DNA from: Chiridota heheva
Lineage: Eukaryota > Echinodermata > Holothuroidea > Apodida > Chiridotidae
Direction: 5' to 3'
Assembly: GCA_020152595.1 (NCBI GenBank)
Contig: JAIGNY010002171.1
Span: 2,922,001-2,986,000 of the forward strand
DNA: 64,000 bases
Made by a program: the position numbers and the translations under genes. The notes beneath the pieces are model-generated. The model made no database searches. It saw nothing but the letters and a program-made list of their open reading frames with translations, and was not told the origin of the DNA. This document shows, one piece after another, positions 1 to 10,379 of this stretch. The number at the start of each line of letters is the position of its first letter. Within the stretch, counting starts at the first letter, position 1.

Positions 1-884
1 TAAATGAGATTAAAACTTGTACATGAATTTGTGCTGTGTACAGTATTTCAGAGAAAGTGATGTTTTGTTTGGGTAGAGCATATTACAGTACTGTACACTG
101 TACCTTACAATGCTGGTAAGAACAGTACCCTATTCCAGAAGCGGAATACTGTACAGTAGGTTTAGTTTAATTAGTTAGTTTTGAGTTCTTAGATAAAATT
201 ATCTTTACACTTTTTGCCTCTACAACCATATTTGCTTCCATATCACTTTGTTTTTGAAAATGATCACATGACCTTTTGTAAAATTCTCTCAGTTTCCTTT
301 ACTTCTACTAGAAAATGACTGGTTTTCTTAGTTGTGTGGATCAAACAAACAAGTTTTTTTTTTGCCAGCACGTACAGTAAGTCACAATGACTGGATGAAC
401 AAGAAATTTGCCAGCATGGGAAGTGGATAAACACGTGTTAACACCCTGCTTTTTTTTCAAGAGAACCAGGCAGGGGGTGAAACTCATACAACATGGGGCA
501 AATTTTTAATTTCTCACCACTGTTCCATGGAACACTGTTCCACTAACAGCTTAAAAAACACTGTTCCGGATCAAATTTCAGTGTTTCATCATTTTTGTCA
601 ATAAAAAAGCAAATTCTGTGCTTTAGATTGGACTGAGTAATTGTAAGAGAAAGCAGAAATGAATGATAGTCGGAAGGCTGCTGCATACGTATGGAAAATC
701 TAAACCAAGTAAGGCTGTAGCACTTATCGTATCGTATGTTCGGGGTAAAAATGAATAAAACGCATGATAGTTTTTAGTTTACACATGGAAATACAGTATC
801 AGGGATGTGAGTGAGACATTCAAAATTATTTTGAAGATCATGATTATTATGCAGCACAAATTATTATGTCTTCAGCAAATGATG
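1..884. other. AT-rich non-coding flank
   Basis: No supported gene, RNA or mobile-element coding sequence was seen here. The stretch is AT-rich with short homopolymer runs. Confidence 0.5.
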
Positions 885-1182
885 GGGAAGGGGGGATTGC
901 ATGCTGGAAATATATTTTCCCAACAAACAAAAAATTTAAGGCAGTAGGGAGAAAAATAAATTCATGGGATGTTTAAACAAGAACATATGCTTCCTAACAA
1001 AACTTATGAGCTGTTTTGTATAAATTATAATGTGTGGGTCAATGGGTAATTCTAAGATCTTCTGACTGATTATGAAGTTATACAAGTGACATGTATAAAT
1101 TATATTCTGTATAAATAATATTTAGTTCACACACAATGTTCATCTTATTGAGGTTATGCATCCCATTACATTCATTTGGCAG
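885..1182 (+). repeat. Dispersed repeat, unit A of a local duplication
   Basis: The segment around 890-1182 recurs as 1190-1271 plus 2427-2611. Shared landmarks are a run reading GCAGTAGGGAGAAAAAT, then GAGCTGTTTTGTATAAA, then ATAATGTGTGGG, and near the end a motif close to CATTACATT. The second copy is split by the retroelement fragment at 1272-2426. No coding content is seen. Confidence 0.6.
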
Positions 1183-1189
1183 GGTTGGG

Positions 1190-1271
1190 GTCAATTTGAC
1201 CATGGCATGTGGTGGAAAATATATTTTTCCAAGAAACAAAACCTTTTAAGACAGTAGGGAGAAAAATGAAT
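1190..1271 (+). repeat. Dispersed repeat, left part of unit B
   Basis: This repeats the left end of the 885-1182 unit (GAAAATATATTTTTCC and a GACAGTAGGGAGAAAAATG motif). It stops where the retroelement-derived segment begins. Confidence 0.5.
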
Positions 1272-1407
1272 TAATCATAATAATCCATAATTTATATAGT
1301 GCACACTTCGATCTGGCAATCTTCAGTGGTGCTTTACAAATAAAACATCAATACAATGACAAAACAAGAATGATAGCCACTCTCTCAGTGCTATGGGACT
1401 GATATAA

Positions 1408-2425
1408 ACAAATATCTATACTGATTGCTCCAAGGAAGGCAACAAGACAGCTGCTGTTGCCATCATCCAAGATATCACCCTCAGTAGCAGACTTCCAGAC
1501 TACTAATCCATCTTTTCAGCCGAGGCTAAGGCCATTCTCCTCGCCCTCAACTTTATTGAGTACTCTCCTCTGAGCCACTTTGCCATTTTCTCTCTCCGAC
1601 TCAAAGGCTGTTCTTACTTCATTACTCAATCTTAAATGGGATAACCTCACATGCCACCTCCTCCGAAAACATTTTTCTCCCACCCTCTGCAGGAAAAGGG
1701 TTCTTTCCTTCTGGATACCCAGCCATGTTGGCATCTCTGGCAATGACAGGGCTGATGCAGCCGCTAAGCTTGCCCTCAACCTCCCCTCTACCCCTTTTCC
1801 CCAAACCCTCTCTGACATCAAACTGCTTATCGCTTCCCTTGTTCATGACTGCTGGCAAACCTCATGGAACTCCCAAATTGATAACAAACTCCATGTCATC
1901 CAGCCCACAATCCCAATCAAATCCACCATCAGCAACCTCCCTCGTATCGACAACGTTCATATTATCCGTCTTAGAATTGGTCACACCCACCTCACTCACT
2001 CCCACCTCCTTATTGGTTCCCCCAACCCCTCTGTAACAATTGCCACTGCATCCTCACTATCCATCAAGTTCTCCTTGCTTGCCCCCTGTACAACCTTCCC
2101 AAAGCTTCCCTCGCTCCCCACAACTCAATTGCTGAGTTCTTCCAGAAAAATCCCCTGGATAAAATTATTTCCCTCCTTCATCTTGCTTCCCTCTACAACC
2201 ATATTTAATTCTCCTCTTCCACCCCCTCCCTACTTTGTTTTTGTTTCACCCATGCACCTCCTCTCTCGATCATAGCTTTCTGACTTTTGTTCTTGAATTT
2301 CTCTCATTCTTCCCCTATTTTCTTTCCTTTCTACCTCTAAACTGATCTGACCTCTCAGGCACAATTTGACCCTCATTGTCGTGGTGCCGTTAAGACCTCA
2401 TCAAACCAACAAACAAACAAATAAA
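1408..2425 (+). pseudogene. I-clade non-LTR retrotransposon: RNase H domain and 3' end
   Basis: This is a 5'-truncated LINE fragment. Three frames must be combined to read a ribonuclease H domain, which in I-clade elements removes RNA from the RNA:DNA hybrid. Acidic catalytic positions are visible in order: Asp in YTDCSK (about 1420), Glu in SAEAKAI (about 1520), Asp in SDSKAVL (about 1600) and Asp in GNDRADAAAK (about 1745), preceded by WIPSHVGISG. An in-frame stop lies at about 1504 and there are frameshifts near 1590 and 2035. The 3' end closes with a short ACAA-rich tail. The same 3' end recurs at 20513-20730. The family assignment (I/Nimb-like) rests on RNase H plus this tail. The copy is dead. 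Confidence 0.8.
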
Positions 2426-2426
2426 G

Positions 2427-2611
2427 TAGGAGATACCACTAAAAGTGATAAAAAAGGAATTCAAGGGGATGTTTGAACAAAAAGCTGTTTTGTATAAACT
2501 ATAATGTGTGGGCGCATCAATGGATAATTCCAACCTCTTCCGGCCGATTATCAAATTTATACGAGTGATGGGGTCTTACTGAGGTCATGCATCTCATTAC
2601 ATTAATTTCTT
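2427..2611 (+). repeat. Dispersed repeat, right part of unit B
   Basis: This continues the 885-1182 unit after the retroelement insertion. It shares AGCTGTTTTGTATAAA, ATAATGTGTGGG and a closing CATTACATTAATTT-like block. Confidence 0.55.
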
Positions 2612-3465
2612 GGAATTATCATGCAAACATATTCTAGTTATTTATTCTACAAATAGAGCACGGAACTTTTAAATAAATTCTCCAATTGGCGGATGACAGG
2701 TGTATAATGCCATAATTATTATGTCATGGGAATTATAATATCCCGGACAGATATACATGTATCCCCATGTACAATACTGATAGCACATAAATCCCCAGGT
2801 AAGCTTAGCCCAGGGTCCTAATAGTTGTTCTTTTGACAGCTCTGTGGTAAGCCTCAGAAGGAAACTGTTCCCCAGTTAGTATGTGCTGAAATACTTCCCA
2901 CGTGAAACATGCACTGACATAATTTCAGTTGCCCATCTATGATTGATTGCTCCAGCAATTGCGGGAAACGAAAGCTTTTATATATTAAAAAAAAAAAATT
3001 GTTCTGATTTTATCTCTAAGAAAATGTTTTATGAGCAGGAAACAATATATTGCAGGATGTTGGTGCTATATATATTTGAGAAAAAACACTTCCATAGAAC
3101 CGTGATATTTGAAAATTCACTGTACGCACTTAAAAAAGCACTGTTCTTGGAACAGCCTGACTTTCGATCCCCTGTACAACTGGGACCGGCAGCTTTACGT
3201 CCCCTCTGAAGGGCGGAGAGTGCCACCCAACCATTGACGACTTTTTCTCAAAGATCTGGTGGGGAAGAAGGTGTGATGCAGAAGACCTCTGTGCTTGATG
3301 TCAACAAATCGTTCTGCATATCTGTGGAAAAATCACTGGTTAATGGGACCTCAAGCATTTCAGTCGTACAGTCAGCCAACTATAGGCTACTGTATCTGCC
3401 TCCCTGTAGGATGTTGTTTCAAACCATGCCATTAAAAGATTATTCTTGTTAATTTTAATGTGCAT
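2612..3465. other. Non-coding stretch, nothing recognised
   Basis: Short open frames occur here, but none shows a recognisable domain, splice context or codon signature. The block at 2943-3452 contains two open frames of under 90 codons with no family resemblance that I can see. Confidence 0.4.
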
Positions 3466-3478
3466 ATCTATATATATA

Positions 3479-3527
<49 letters not shown>

Positions 3528-3547
3528 ATATCTATATCTATATATAT

Positions 3548-3597
<50 letters not shown>

Positions 3598-3640
3598 GTA
3601 TAAAAATGATGAGATATATATATATATATATAAGGTTTAA
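3466..3640. repeat. (TA)n / (ATCTATA)n microsatellite
   Basis: This is a long run of alternating TA with interspersed ATCTATA units. It abuts the 3' end of the Penelope-like element on the - strand and may have grown from it. Confidence 0.95.
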
Positions 3641-3879
3641 TGATATTTATAATCCAATTGTTGCTATAAAAATGATGAAAATATTCTAAGGTTTAATGAC
3701 TTTCATAATCAGACCTTCTTCATAATGCAAAATATTTGGGTTGCAATTGATTTGTGTGTAAGAAATAGAGTGCAAGTATTAGGTATTAGTGGTGGCTTTT
3801 CTGAACCATGTGTAGTTGCTCAAGTGTGCTAAATCCTTATTTAATTCTCTTAGATGGGATTTTAGTTTGATAATCATCT

Positions 3880-4287
3880 TTAATTCCATTGATGTGCGTT
3901 GGTGTGTACAGAGAAGCCTCCAAAAAGAATGGCGAACTTGAGATCTGATAGACTGTGTAGAGGCAGATTGAAGTGGGAAGCCACAGGAAAGCCAGAAGAA
4001 TTGTTGCGAATAGTATGCTTATGGTTATTAAATCCAAGTCTGAATTTAGTACTAGTTTCACCTATGTATGCAATAAGGGGGCATTTTTGGCAGTACAGAT
4101 GATAAATCACATTGGAGCTGCCACAATTAAAATTCCCAGGTTTAAACTGAATATTACTGGCTATGTGTAAAATGGTGGATGAGGTGTCCATGTTTTTACA
4201 GACTAGGCAGCGGGGCTTGTTGCATTTGATATAACCATGGTTGGTTTGTGTGTTTCGAAGTTTAGAATGTACGAGGATGGATTTCAA
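3880..4287 (-). pseudogene. Penelope-like GIY-YIG endonuclease domain
   Basis: This 135-codon open frame is the C-terminal endonuclease of the Penelope-like element. A cysteine cluster (CNKPRCLVC, residues about 22-30) matches the zinc-binding linker known in these elements. The GIY-YIG core follows, with VIYHLYCQKC and AYIGET, then a conserved Arg/Asn/His block (FNNHKHT). The enzyme nicks target DNA for target-primed reverse transcription. Compared with the second copy (6884-7470), this one has an extra A near 4327-4331 that breaks the frame joining it to the reverse transcriptase. Confidence 0.85.
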
Positions 4288-4528
4288 GTTGCGAGATTGT
4301 TTGCGTGCTATGACTGGGGGATTCGTGAAAAAGGGGGGCTAGTGACGGGTCTGAATGAAGGGTGGGCTACGATTGTTGTACATTGGATATGAATGGTCTT
4401 AGTGAGGGGTGATGTGTTATCACTAGCGGAATGCGAGTGGATTTGGACTTGGGTTGGTAGTTTAGCAATTTTTGTCGAGGAATGGCGAGAACTTTTTCAA
4501 ACTGGTCAGATAAAAGCCTAAAGGGGTA

Positions 4529-6130
4529 TCACCTGTTGCTAAATTGTTTGAGGAGGGTGATGGAAGAATCTATAAAATCATTGGTGGTGGAGCAAATTCT
4601 GCGTATGAGTAACAGTTGACTGAAAACCAGAGGTTTTTTGATATGTGATGGGTGACAGCTTTTGAAGTGTAAGTATGTTTGTCTGTCTGTCGGCTTTGTG
4701 TATAGTTTGGTTTGCAGTTTGTTGTCTTTAATTAATACTGTGGTATCAAGAAAAGGGATTTCACTGGTGGATTGCTCTATAGTGAATTTGATCCGCCGAT
4801 GTTGACTGTTGGCCTTGATGAAAAATTGTTTGAGTTCTTGTGGCCCATGATCCCAAATAAGGAAAATGTCATCAATGTATTGTATGTAAAATGTGGGTTT
4901 AAGGCGGCAGCTTTCAAGTAGCGTTTGTTTGAAGTGCATGAAGATATTGGTGTAGGCTGGGGCCATACGTGTTCCCATCGCAGTGCCGTTAATTTGTAGG
5001 AAGTGGGTATTTTGGAAGGTGAAGTTATTATGTTTTAAAATGAATTTAGTGAGGGCAGTAATTTTGTATGTTGCTTTGTGTGAATGAAGGTCTAGCATTT
5101 GCTTAACTGATGCAGCACCTTCTTCGTGGGGGATGTTAGTATATAAGGAGCTGACATCCATTGCGACTAAGATGGTTTTGGTTTGAATGTTATTGATGCT
5201 ATTTAATTTTCTAATAAAATCTGTGGTATCTTGACAAGAACTTGGTATGGAGGGGAGAAGGGACTGAAGCTTATAGTCCACGAGTGCAGAAATGAATTAA
5301 GTCAATGTACCTATAACGGATACAATGGGTCTTCCTGGAACAAGAATTCGATTTTCGAGAGCTAAAGAGCAAATATCAGGTTCTAAAGTATTGGTGTTGT
5401 GAAGGTCTAATTGTGTTTCAACTAGTCCACGTAATTTGTGAACTTTGGGTTGGGTGTGAAAGATGCCAGGTTTTGATGTGCGTGGGATCAAACCTCCAAC
5501 CTCTTCTCTGGTCTTAGGATTAAATAGTCTACATAGTTCATGAAGTTTATTAAGGTATAATGATGTAGGATCCGTTGGTAAGATCTGGTAGGTATTGTCA
5601 TCTGAGAGTTGTCTGTTCGCCTCCGCAATGTAGTCTGATTTGTTCAGGAGAACGATTGCCCCTCCTTTGTCCGCTGGTTTGATTACTATGTCTTTGTTCT
5701 TCTGTAGGTTTTCCAATGCCCCTCTGTCATCACGGGAGATGTTGGAGTTTTTGTCTAGGTTATGAGTTGATGTTGAAAGAAAGTTGTCAAGATGTGTTTG
5801 TACGGCGTTGACAAACGAATCAATATAAATGTTCCTATTGGCGGGTGGTGTCCAAGTTTTTCTCTTGGGTGGTTGAGGGTAGGATGAAGGTTCTTTTCCT
5901 GTTGCTTCAGAAGCCGCCCATTTCGTGATTCGTACTCTTTTGTTAAATTTGTGGATGTCTTCGCAAAGGCCAAAGCTGTCAACTTTTGTTGTCGGGCAAA
6001 AGGATAGACCAAGTTCCAACGGTGCGCTTTCATTCTTAGTGAGTTGATGTGATAATAGCTTCATGACATTAGAATGTTGGACGTTTACAGGTACACCTAA
6101 GGTATGATTGTGTTTCTTTCGTTGGCTCAA
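4529..6130 (-). pseudogene. Penelope-like reverse transcriptase, split by one stop codon
   Basis: This is one reading frame interrupted only by TAA at 5297-5299. The upstream half (5297-6130) has the Penelope-specific IKPADKGGAIVLL motif and ends in a GRPIVS motif. The downstream half (4529-5281) has DVSSLYTNIPHEEG, GTAMGTRMAPAYTNIF and the catalytic YIDDIF box (YxDD). These make up fingers and palm of a telomerase-related reverse transcriptase. The frame is lost again at about 4526, so the thumb-endonuclease connection is broken. A single nonsense change in an otherwise open frame of about 530 codons suggests fairly recent inactivation. Confidence 0.9.
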
Positions 6131-6355
6131 TTGGTTGAGAATCAGAGAGTTTCTTAGTTTCGAGAGGATGGGTGATTGCTGGATTAGTTTGTTTGATTTT
6201 CTCTCCTTTCTTTGGAAGCATTTGCTTTATTGGTTTAAGAATGAGTGTAGCAGATACTTCTCGGTTTCTTTCTTTTTGTTGGGTCGTTGATGTCTTGAAT
6301 CCATTGCATGTAAGACACTTTAGTAGTTAACTTTTGTTGATTTGTATAAGCGGCT

Positions 6356-6682
6356 TTAAGACATAGGTTCCTGAGTTTTGTTAAAGCTTTGTCGCAAATA
6401 GCAGCAGCTTGATGTGTATTTCTTGTCGTATTGGAAGTGCTTCATGGGATTCGGTAGAAGAAGTCCTTCTAGAATTAGCTTAAACTGTTTACACCGGCTC
6501 GGAAAGGCTATGTCTGGTTTTGTTTGTGCTAGTTTGTGTAATAGTTTTTCGTGGTTTCTTCTTTCACGCAAAAGAGCAGTATCATCCATTTTGTATATAT
6601 CCTTGGCTTGGTGCGTGTGTTGGAGGCTTAATATAAAAATGATGAGATATACGACCTCTCTAAGATTTAATGATACTTTCAT
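6356..6682 (-). pseudogene. Penelope-like N-terminal region remnant
   Basis: This 108-codon frame lies just upstream of the reverse transcriptase, in the same orientation, and spans the junction of the two tandem copies. Its charged stretch (LLRERRNHEKLLHKLAQTKP) and the following FPSRCKQFKLILEGLL are compatible with the poorly conserved N-terminus of Penelope-like proteins. The frame to the next segment (6130) is broken by several stops. The assignment rests mainly on position. Confidence 0.5.
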
Positions 6683-7610
6683 AATCCAACTATGCTATAA
6701 AATATAACGCAAAATATTTCGGTCTGACTTCAGGCCTTCTTCAGTTGCAATTGATTTGTGTGTAAGAAATAGAGTGCAAGTATTAGGTATTAGTGGTGGC
6801 TTTTCTGAACCATGTGTAGTTGCTTAAGTGTGCTTATTCCTTATTTAGTCCTCTTAGATGGGTTTTTAGTGTGATAATTATCTTTAATTCCATTGATGTG
6901 CGTTGGTGTGTACAGAGAAGCCTCCAAAAAGAATGGCGAACTTGAGATCTGATAGACTGTGTAGAGGCAGATTGAAGTGAGAAGCTACAGGAAAGCCAGG
7001 AGAATTGTTGCAAATAGTATGCTTATGGTTATTAAATCTAAGTCTGAATTTAGTACTAGTTTCACCTATGTATGCAATAAGGGGGCATTTTTGGCAGTAC
7101 AGATAATAAATCACATTGGAGCTGTCACAATTAAAATTTCCAGGTTTAAGCTGAGTATTACTGGAAATGTGTAAAATGGTGGGTGAGGTGTGCATGTTTT
7201 ACAGACTAGGCAGCAGGGCTTGTTGCATTTGATATTACCATGGTTGGTTTGTGTGTTTCGAAGTTTAGAATGTAGGAGGATGGGTTTTAAGTTGCGAGGT
7301 TGTTTGCGTGCTATGACTGGGGGATTCGTGAAAAGGGGGGCTAGTGATGGGTCTGAATGAAGGATGGGCCACGATTGTTGTACATTGGATATAAATGGTC
7401 TTAGTGAGGGGTGATGTGTTATCACTGGCGGAATGCGAGTGGATTTGGACTTGGGTTGGTGGTTTAGCAACTTTTGACAAGGAATGGCAAGAAAACTTTT
7501 TCAAATTGGTCAGATAAAAGTCTAAAGGGGTATCCCCTCTTGCTAAATTGTTCGAGGAGGGTATGGAAGAATCTATAAAATCATTGGTGGTGGAGCAAAT
7601 TCTGCGTATG
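6633..7610 (-). mobile_element. Penelope-like element, partial upstream copy (pseudo-LTR)
   Basis: This is a near-identical second copy of the 3' region of the element at 3598-6640 (corresponding to about 3598-4600), in the same orientation and directly upstream. It contains the endonuclease in two frames (7111-7470 and 6884-7195), shifted by a missing T at about 7196-7201 compared with the other copy. It stops at about 7610 against an unrelated gag-like sequence, which marks the element's outer boundary. Confidence 0.85.
6717..6745 (-). ncRNA. Hammerhead-ribozyme-like motif in the Penelope pseudo-LTR (degenerate)
   Basis: Read on the - strand this is CTGAAGA, then a hairpin (GGCCTG, loop AAGT, CAGACC), then GAAA. 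That order matches the catalytic core of hammerhead ribozymes (CUGANGA, stem II, GAAA), which are known in Penelope-like pseudo-LTRs. The core carries GAAGA where GAUGA is most common, stem II has one C-A mismatch, and stems I and III are weak here, so activity is doubtful. The corresponding region of the other copy (3690-3760) is rearranged. Confidence 0.4.
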
Positions 7611-8064
7611 CAGAACTAGATATAGTAGCAGCTCTCACCGTATGGGTGACTGAGGGGTTGGACTCAGTCCTGCGCAGACATCTGCCAGCTGACGTCATCC
7701 CACAACGACCACACCTTTGCTAGCCAGGCTTTCGGATTTGATCGATGTGTCAGTTGGCCAACTCGCCTGGGCCTCTATGAAGGTGGCCATAGAAAGGCAC
7801 AAGAATGTTCTCCCCCTCCTTGGCCTCTCTGAAGCCGCACAGGCGGACCTTTGGCAGTTGCCGACGGAAGGCCTAGACCTCTTCGCAGGTTGCTTCCGAG
7901 ACGTCCTGTTGCGCCAGGCTGGCCAACAGGACAATCTTAGGAAGACTAAGAAGCTGTTGGCGAAGGTGAAGCCTTTGTCATCTCCACCTACATGTTGCCG
8001 GGCCCCACTCTCTGCGAGGGGTCAAGACATGGCTACCCATCAGGGTACCCAACAGCTTTTTTAA
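7611..8064 (+). pseudogene. Gag-like or transposon-derived fragment, family uncertain
   Basis: This segment is clearly GC-richer than its surroundings. Two overlapping frames, joined by a frameshift near 7715, read as one helical protein: VTEGLDSVLRRHLPADV, then ARLSDLIDVSVGQLAW, ERHKNVLPLLGLSEAAQ and FAGCFRDVLLRQ, ending in a proline- and cysteine-containing tail at 8064. It has no Cys-His knuckle. The look is that of the N-terminal (gag-like) protein of a tyrosine-recombinase (DIRS-type) retroelement, but I cannot confirm this. The left end abuts the Penelope-like element exactly at 7610. Confidence 0.4.
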
Positions 8065-8790
8065 GGAAATTTTGCCGTGTTTAGGCACTTTCCATTTCAT
8101 TTATTTTTACTAAGGAAATTCTGCCGCTGCTCTGGCAGTTTCTCTTTAGTTTAACTTTACAATGGTTTGTTCCCCTCATGTGTAACAAAACTGCCCCAGT
8201 CCTCTGGCAAACCTTGTAAGTTTTCGCCATGATGTATTAGGCGCTGTTTACAGTTTCACTCTGTTCACTAACAACTTCTGTTAATATGCGTTTTCGGGCA
8301 ACTAAACCATGTTCTGTCGATGTCTGGCCTCTACTAACAGGTTGTTTCTTGTTCCTTTGTTATAACTAGGAGTGGTTTACTATTTTATAACAATTCCTAA
8401 TCAGACGGGTTTTTTGTCCTTAAGAGGATAAGGAATTTAATCCTCTAAATAGGATAAAAGTAGTATGTGTATTAGCACCAGCATTTTGAAAATTGGGCTT
8501 GGACCTGAACTCCCTTCCATCCCTCGGTTTCAATCTGATTGCATATTTTAAGATATAACCATGCATCCTTGCCCACCTCCCCTGTTGTTCTGGCCCTGGT
8601 GGAATGTTAAGTGAGAAATGTTAGAGTTATTATGGAGGTTTAGGGCTGGGCTGGTAATAACGTTTTTAAGGTTGGTTAGAAGTGCGTTAGAATAAGGTCA
8701 TTGGACTAGATTGCATATTTATAGCATGGAAGTAAGTTTAACTCTCGTAAATATCCCAGCTATGCTTAGCTTGGTAAATTCATGTGAACA
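8065..8790. other. Non-coding stretch, nothing recognised
   Basis: No domain, splice pair or repeat relation was found in this stretch. Confidence 0.4.
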
Positions 8791-8799
8791 CTGACCTTC

Positions 8800-9410
8800 A
8801 GGCCATCTGTGTCTCTATCTCTCCTCCACCAAACCTTCACTCTTTGCATTATCTATCTCACCCCTAATGCCAATGTTCAGCCAACCAGCCTTAACAACCT
8901 CATCTCTCAGCTCCCACCCTCCCCTTTCATCCTTTTTGTGGGGCTCCAATACCACCACCCTTAGAGGCAAGCTTGTCGAAAACACTCCTCATCAGCACAG
9001 CCTCTCCTTGCTCAGAACTAACTCCCCAGCCTACCTTCACCCTGCCACAGGCTTCCTCACCTGTATTGATCTGTCTGTCTGTTCCCCAAACTTGATTTTA
9101 GTTGGAAGGTCACTGCTGACCTCTGTGGCAGTGACCATTATCCTCTACCTTATTCACTCCAACCTTCAAACCCCACAGACCACACCCCCAATTGGAACTT
9201 TGAGAAGGCTGACTGGCCCCTTTTCGAAACCCTTTACAACTCTCACCTTTCACATCTCCTCAAGGGTGAGGATCCCATGTCAAACTTTAGTAACATCCTT
9301 ATCAACATCGCCACCTGCTCCATTTCCAAGACCCCCTAACTACCCCCAACCCCTGGTTCAATGATGACTGCAAAATCGCTATCAAGAACAGGAAAAGCCC
9401 TCATTAATTC
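8800..9410 (+). pseudogene. I-clade non-LTR retrotransposon: endonuclease domain fragment
   Basis: Three frames combine into the C-terminal half of an apurinic-type (APE) endonuclease. ISQLPPSPFILF comes first, then an LWGSNTTTLRGK segment, then ADLCGSDHYPLPYS. The SDHYP box supplies the catalytic Asp-His pair of this nuclease family. Downstream text (NFEKADWPLFETL) fits the linker to the reverse transcriptase. At least two frameshifts and one stop are present. It is probably the same family as the RNase H fragment at 1408-2425, but the two are separated and could be different insertions. Confidence 0.75.
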
Positions 9411-10370
9411 TAAGATATCAGAGATTTAAGTGCACTCTTTGTGTGCAGTGGCTTAGTGGATTGAGCATTAAAACTCACTCTGAAAAGACCTTAATTTGTG
9501 ACACAAGATATAGACCTGTGTTATGACAGTACAATAGAGGCTCAGACTATCAAGTTACTGTAGGCATCGTAGGTATAATTTCCGGTGGATGCAGGCCCTA
9601 CATTTTTAAATATTAATTTTTAAAAGTTAATTAAAATGAATACTTATGAAATAGGCCTATTATCTAAAATGAGGAATTTAAAAGCATTTAATACTCTTTT
9701 ATCAATGTGTTGAGCTATATGTCATTGATGTGCTGGTTTCCCCTTTATGGTCATTCAAGTATATACAAATTGCTTGCTAATTCATCTCTCAGCATGCACC
9801 ATGTTTGAATATTCATTGAATCAGTCATGCAGTCATCTCCCAAGTTCTAGACCTTATGTGGACTACTTGCTACTCATTGATGTAAAGAAATAATCTGCGC
9901 TCATATTTTGACATTTGTATATGCATTAGAAGAATCAGAAGAAAGTAAGCATTACAGCAACAACAAAGGACTACATATTATTTGGTATTCATGCCATCCC
10001 CATGCATTCCTATGTACAGCACTCTTGTCTTCATCCATATATTTTACTTGGGTTTCATGAATTTATCGACTTCACTTCCCTTTTAATGTTGGAGCTATCA
10101 ATTGTGATTTTCAGTTCAGGTGGTATGCTTAAAGGTGTAAGACCCACAGTACTGTCGTGAAATTTGCATTAATAGACACTTAGAGATGCATGTGATATAA
10201 TAATTACTACAAATCAAAATGCAAATTTAAACAAACTGAAAATAGACTCACAGTTCATATTGACTTTCAGGCAATAATTTTGAATGGGCTATTTACATTG
10301 AAAATGGTAAATGAAGGGCAAAGTGTCAGAAAACAATTCAAATAAAAAGGGCCTTGAATATCTTTTAAAG
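9411..10370. other. AT-rich non-coding stretch
   Basis: Nothing recognisable was seen in this interval. Confidence 0.4.
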
Positions 10371-10379
10371 ATTGTACTA

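Larger units (their letters stand above)
3598..6640 (-). mobile_element. Penelope-like element, near full-length copy
   Basis: Read on the - strand the element runs from about 6640 down to about 3598. It encodes, in order, an N-terminal region, a reverse transcriptase and a GIY-YIG endonuclease, the standard Penelope-like order. A partial copy of the same 3' region (6633-7610) lies directly upstream in the same orientation. This is the head-to-tail layout typical of the family, whose upstream partial copy is called a pseudo-LTR. The element carries a nonsense codon at 5297-5299 and a probable 1-bp insertion near 4327-4331, so this copy is inactive. It ends in the TA microsatellite. Confidence 0.85.

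Noticed and set aside
2943..3452. Two short + strand frames
   Set aside because: No homology, no splice context and no compositional signal were found; treated as chance open frames.
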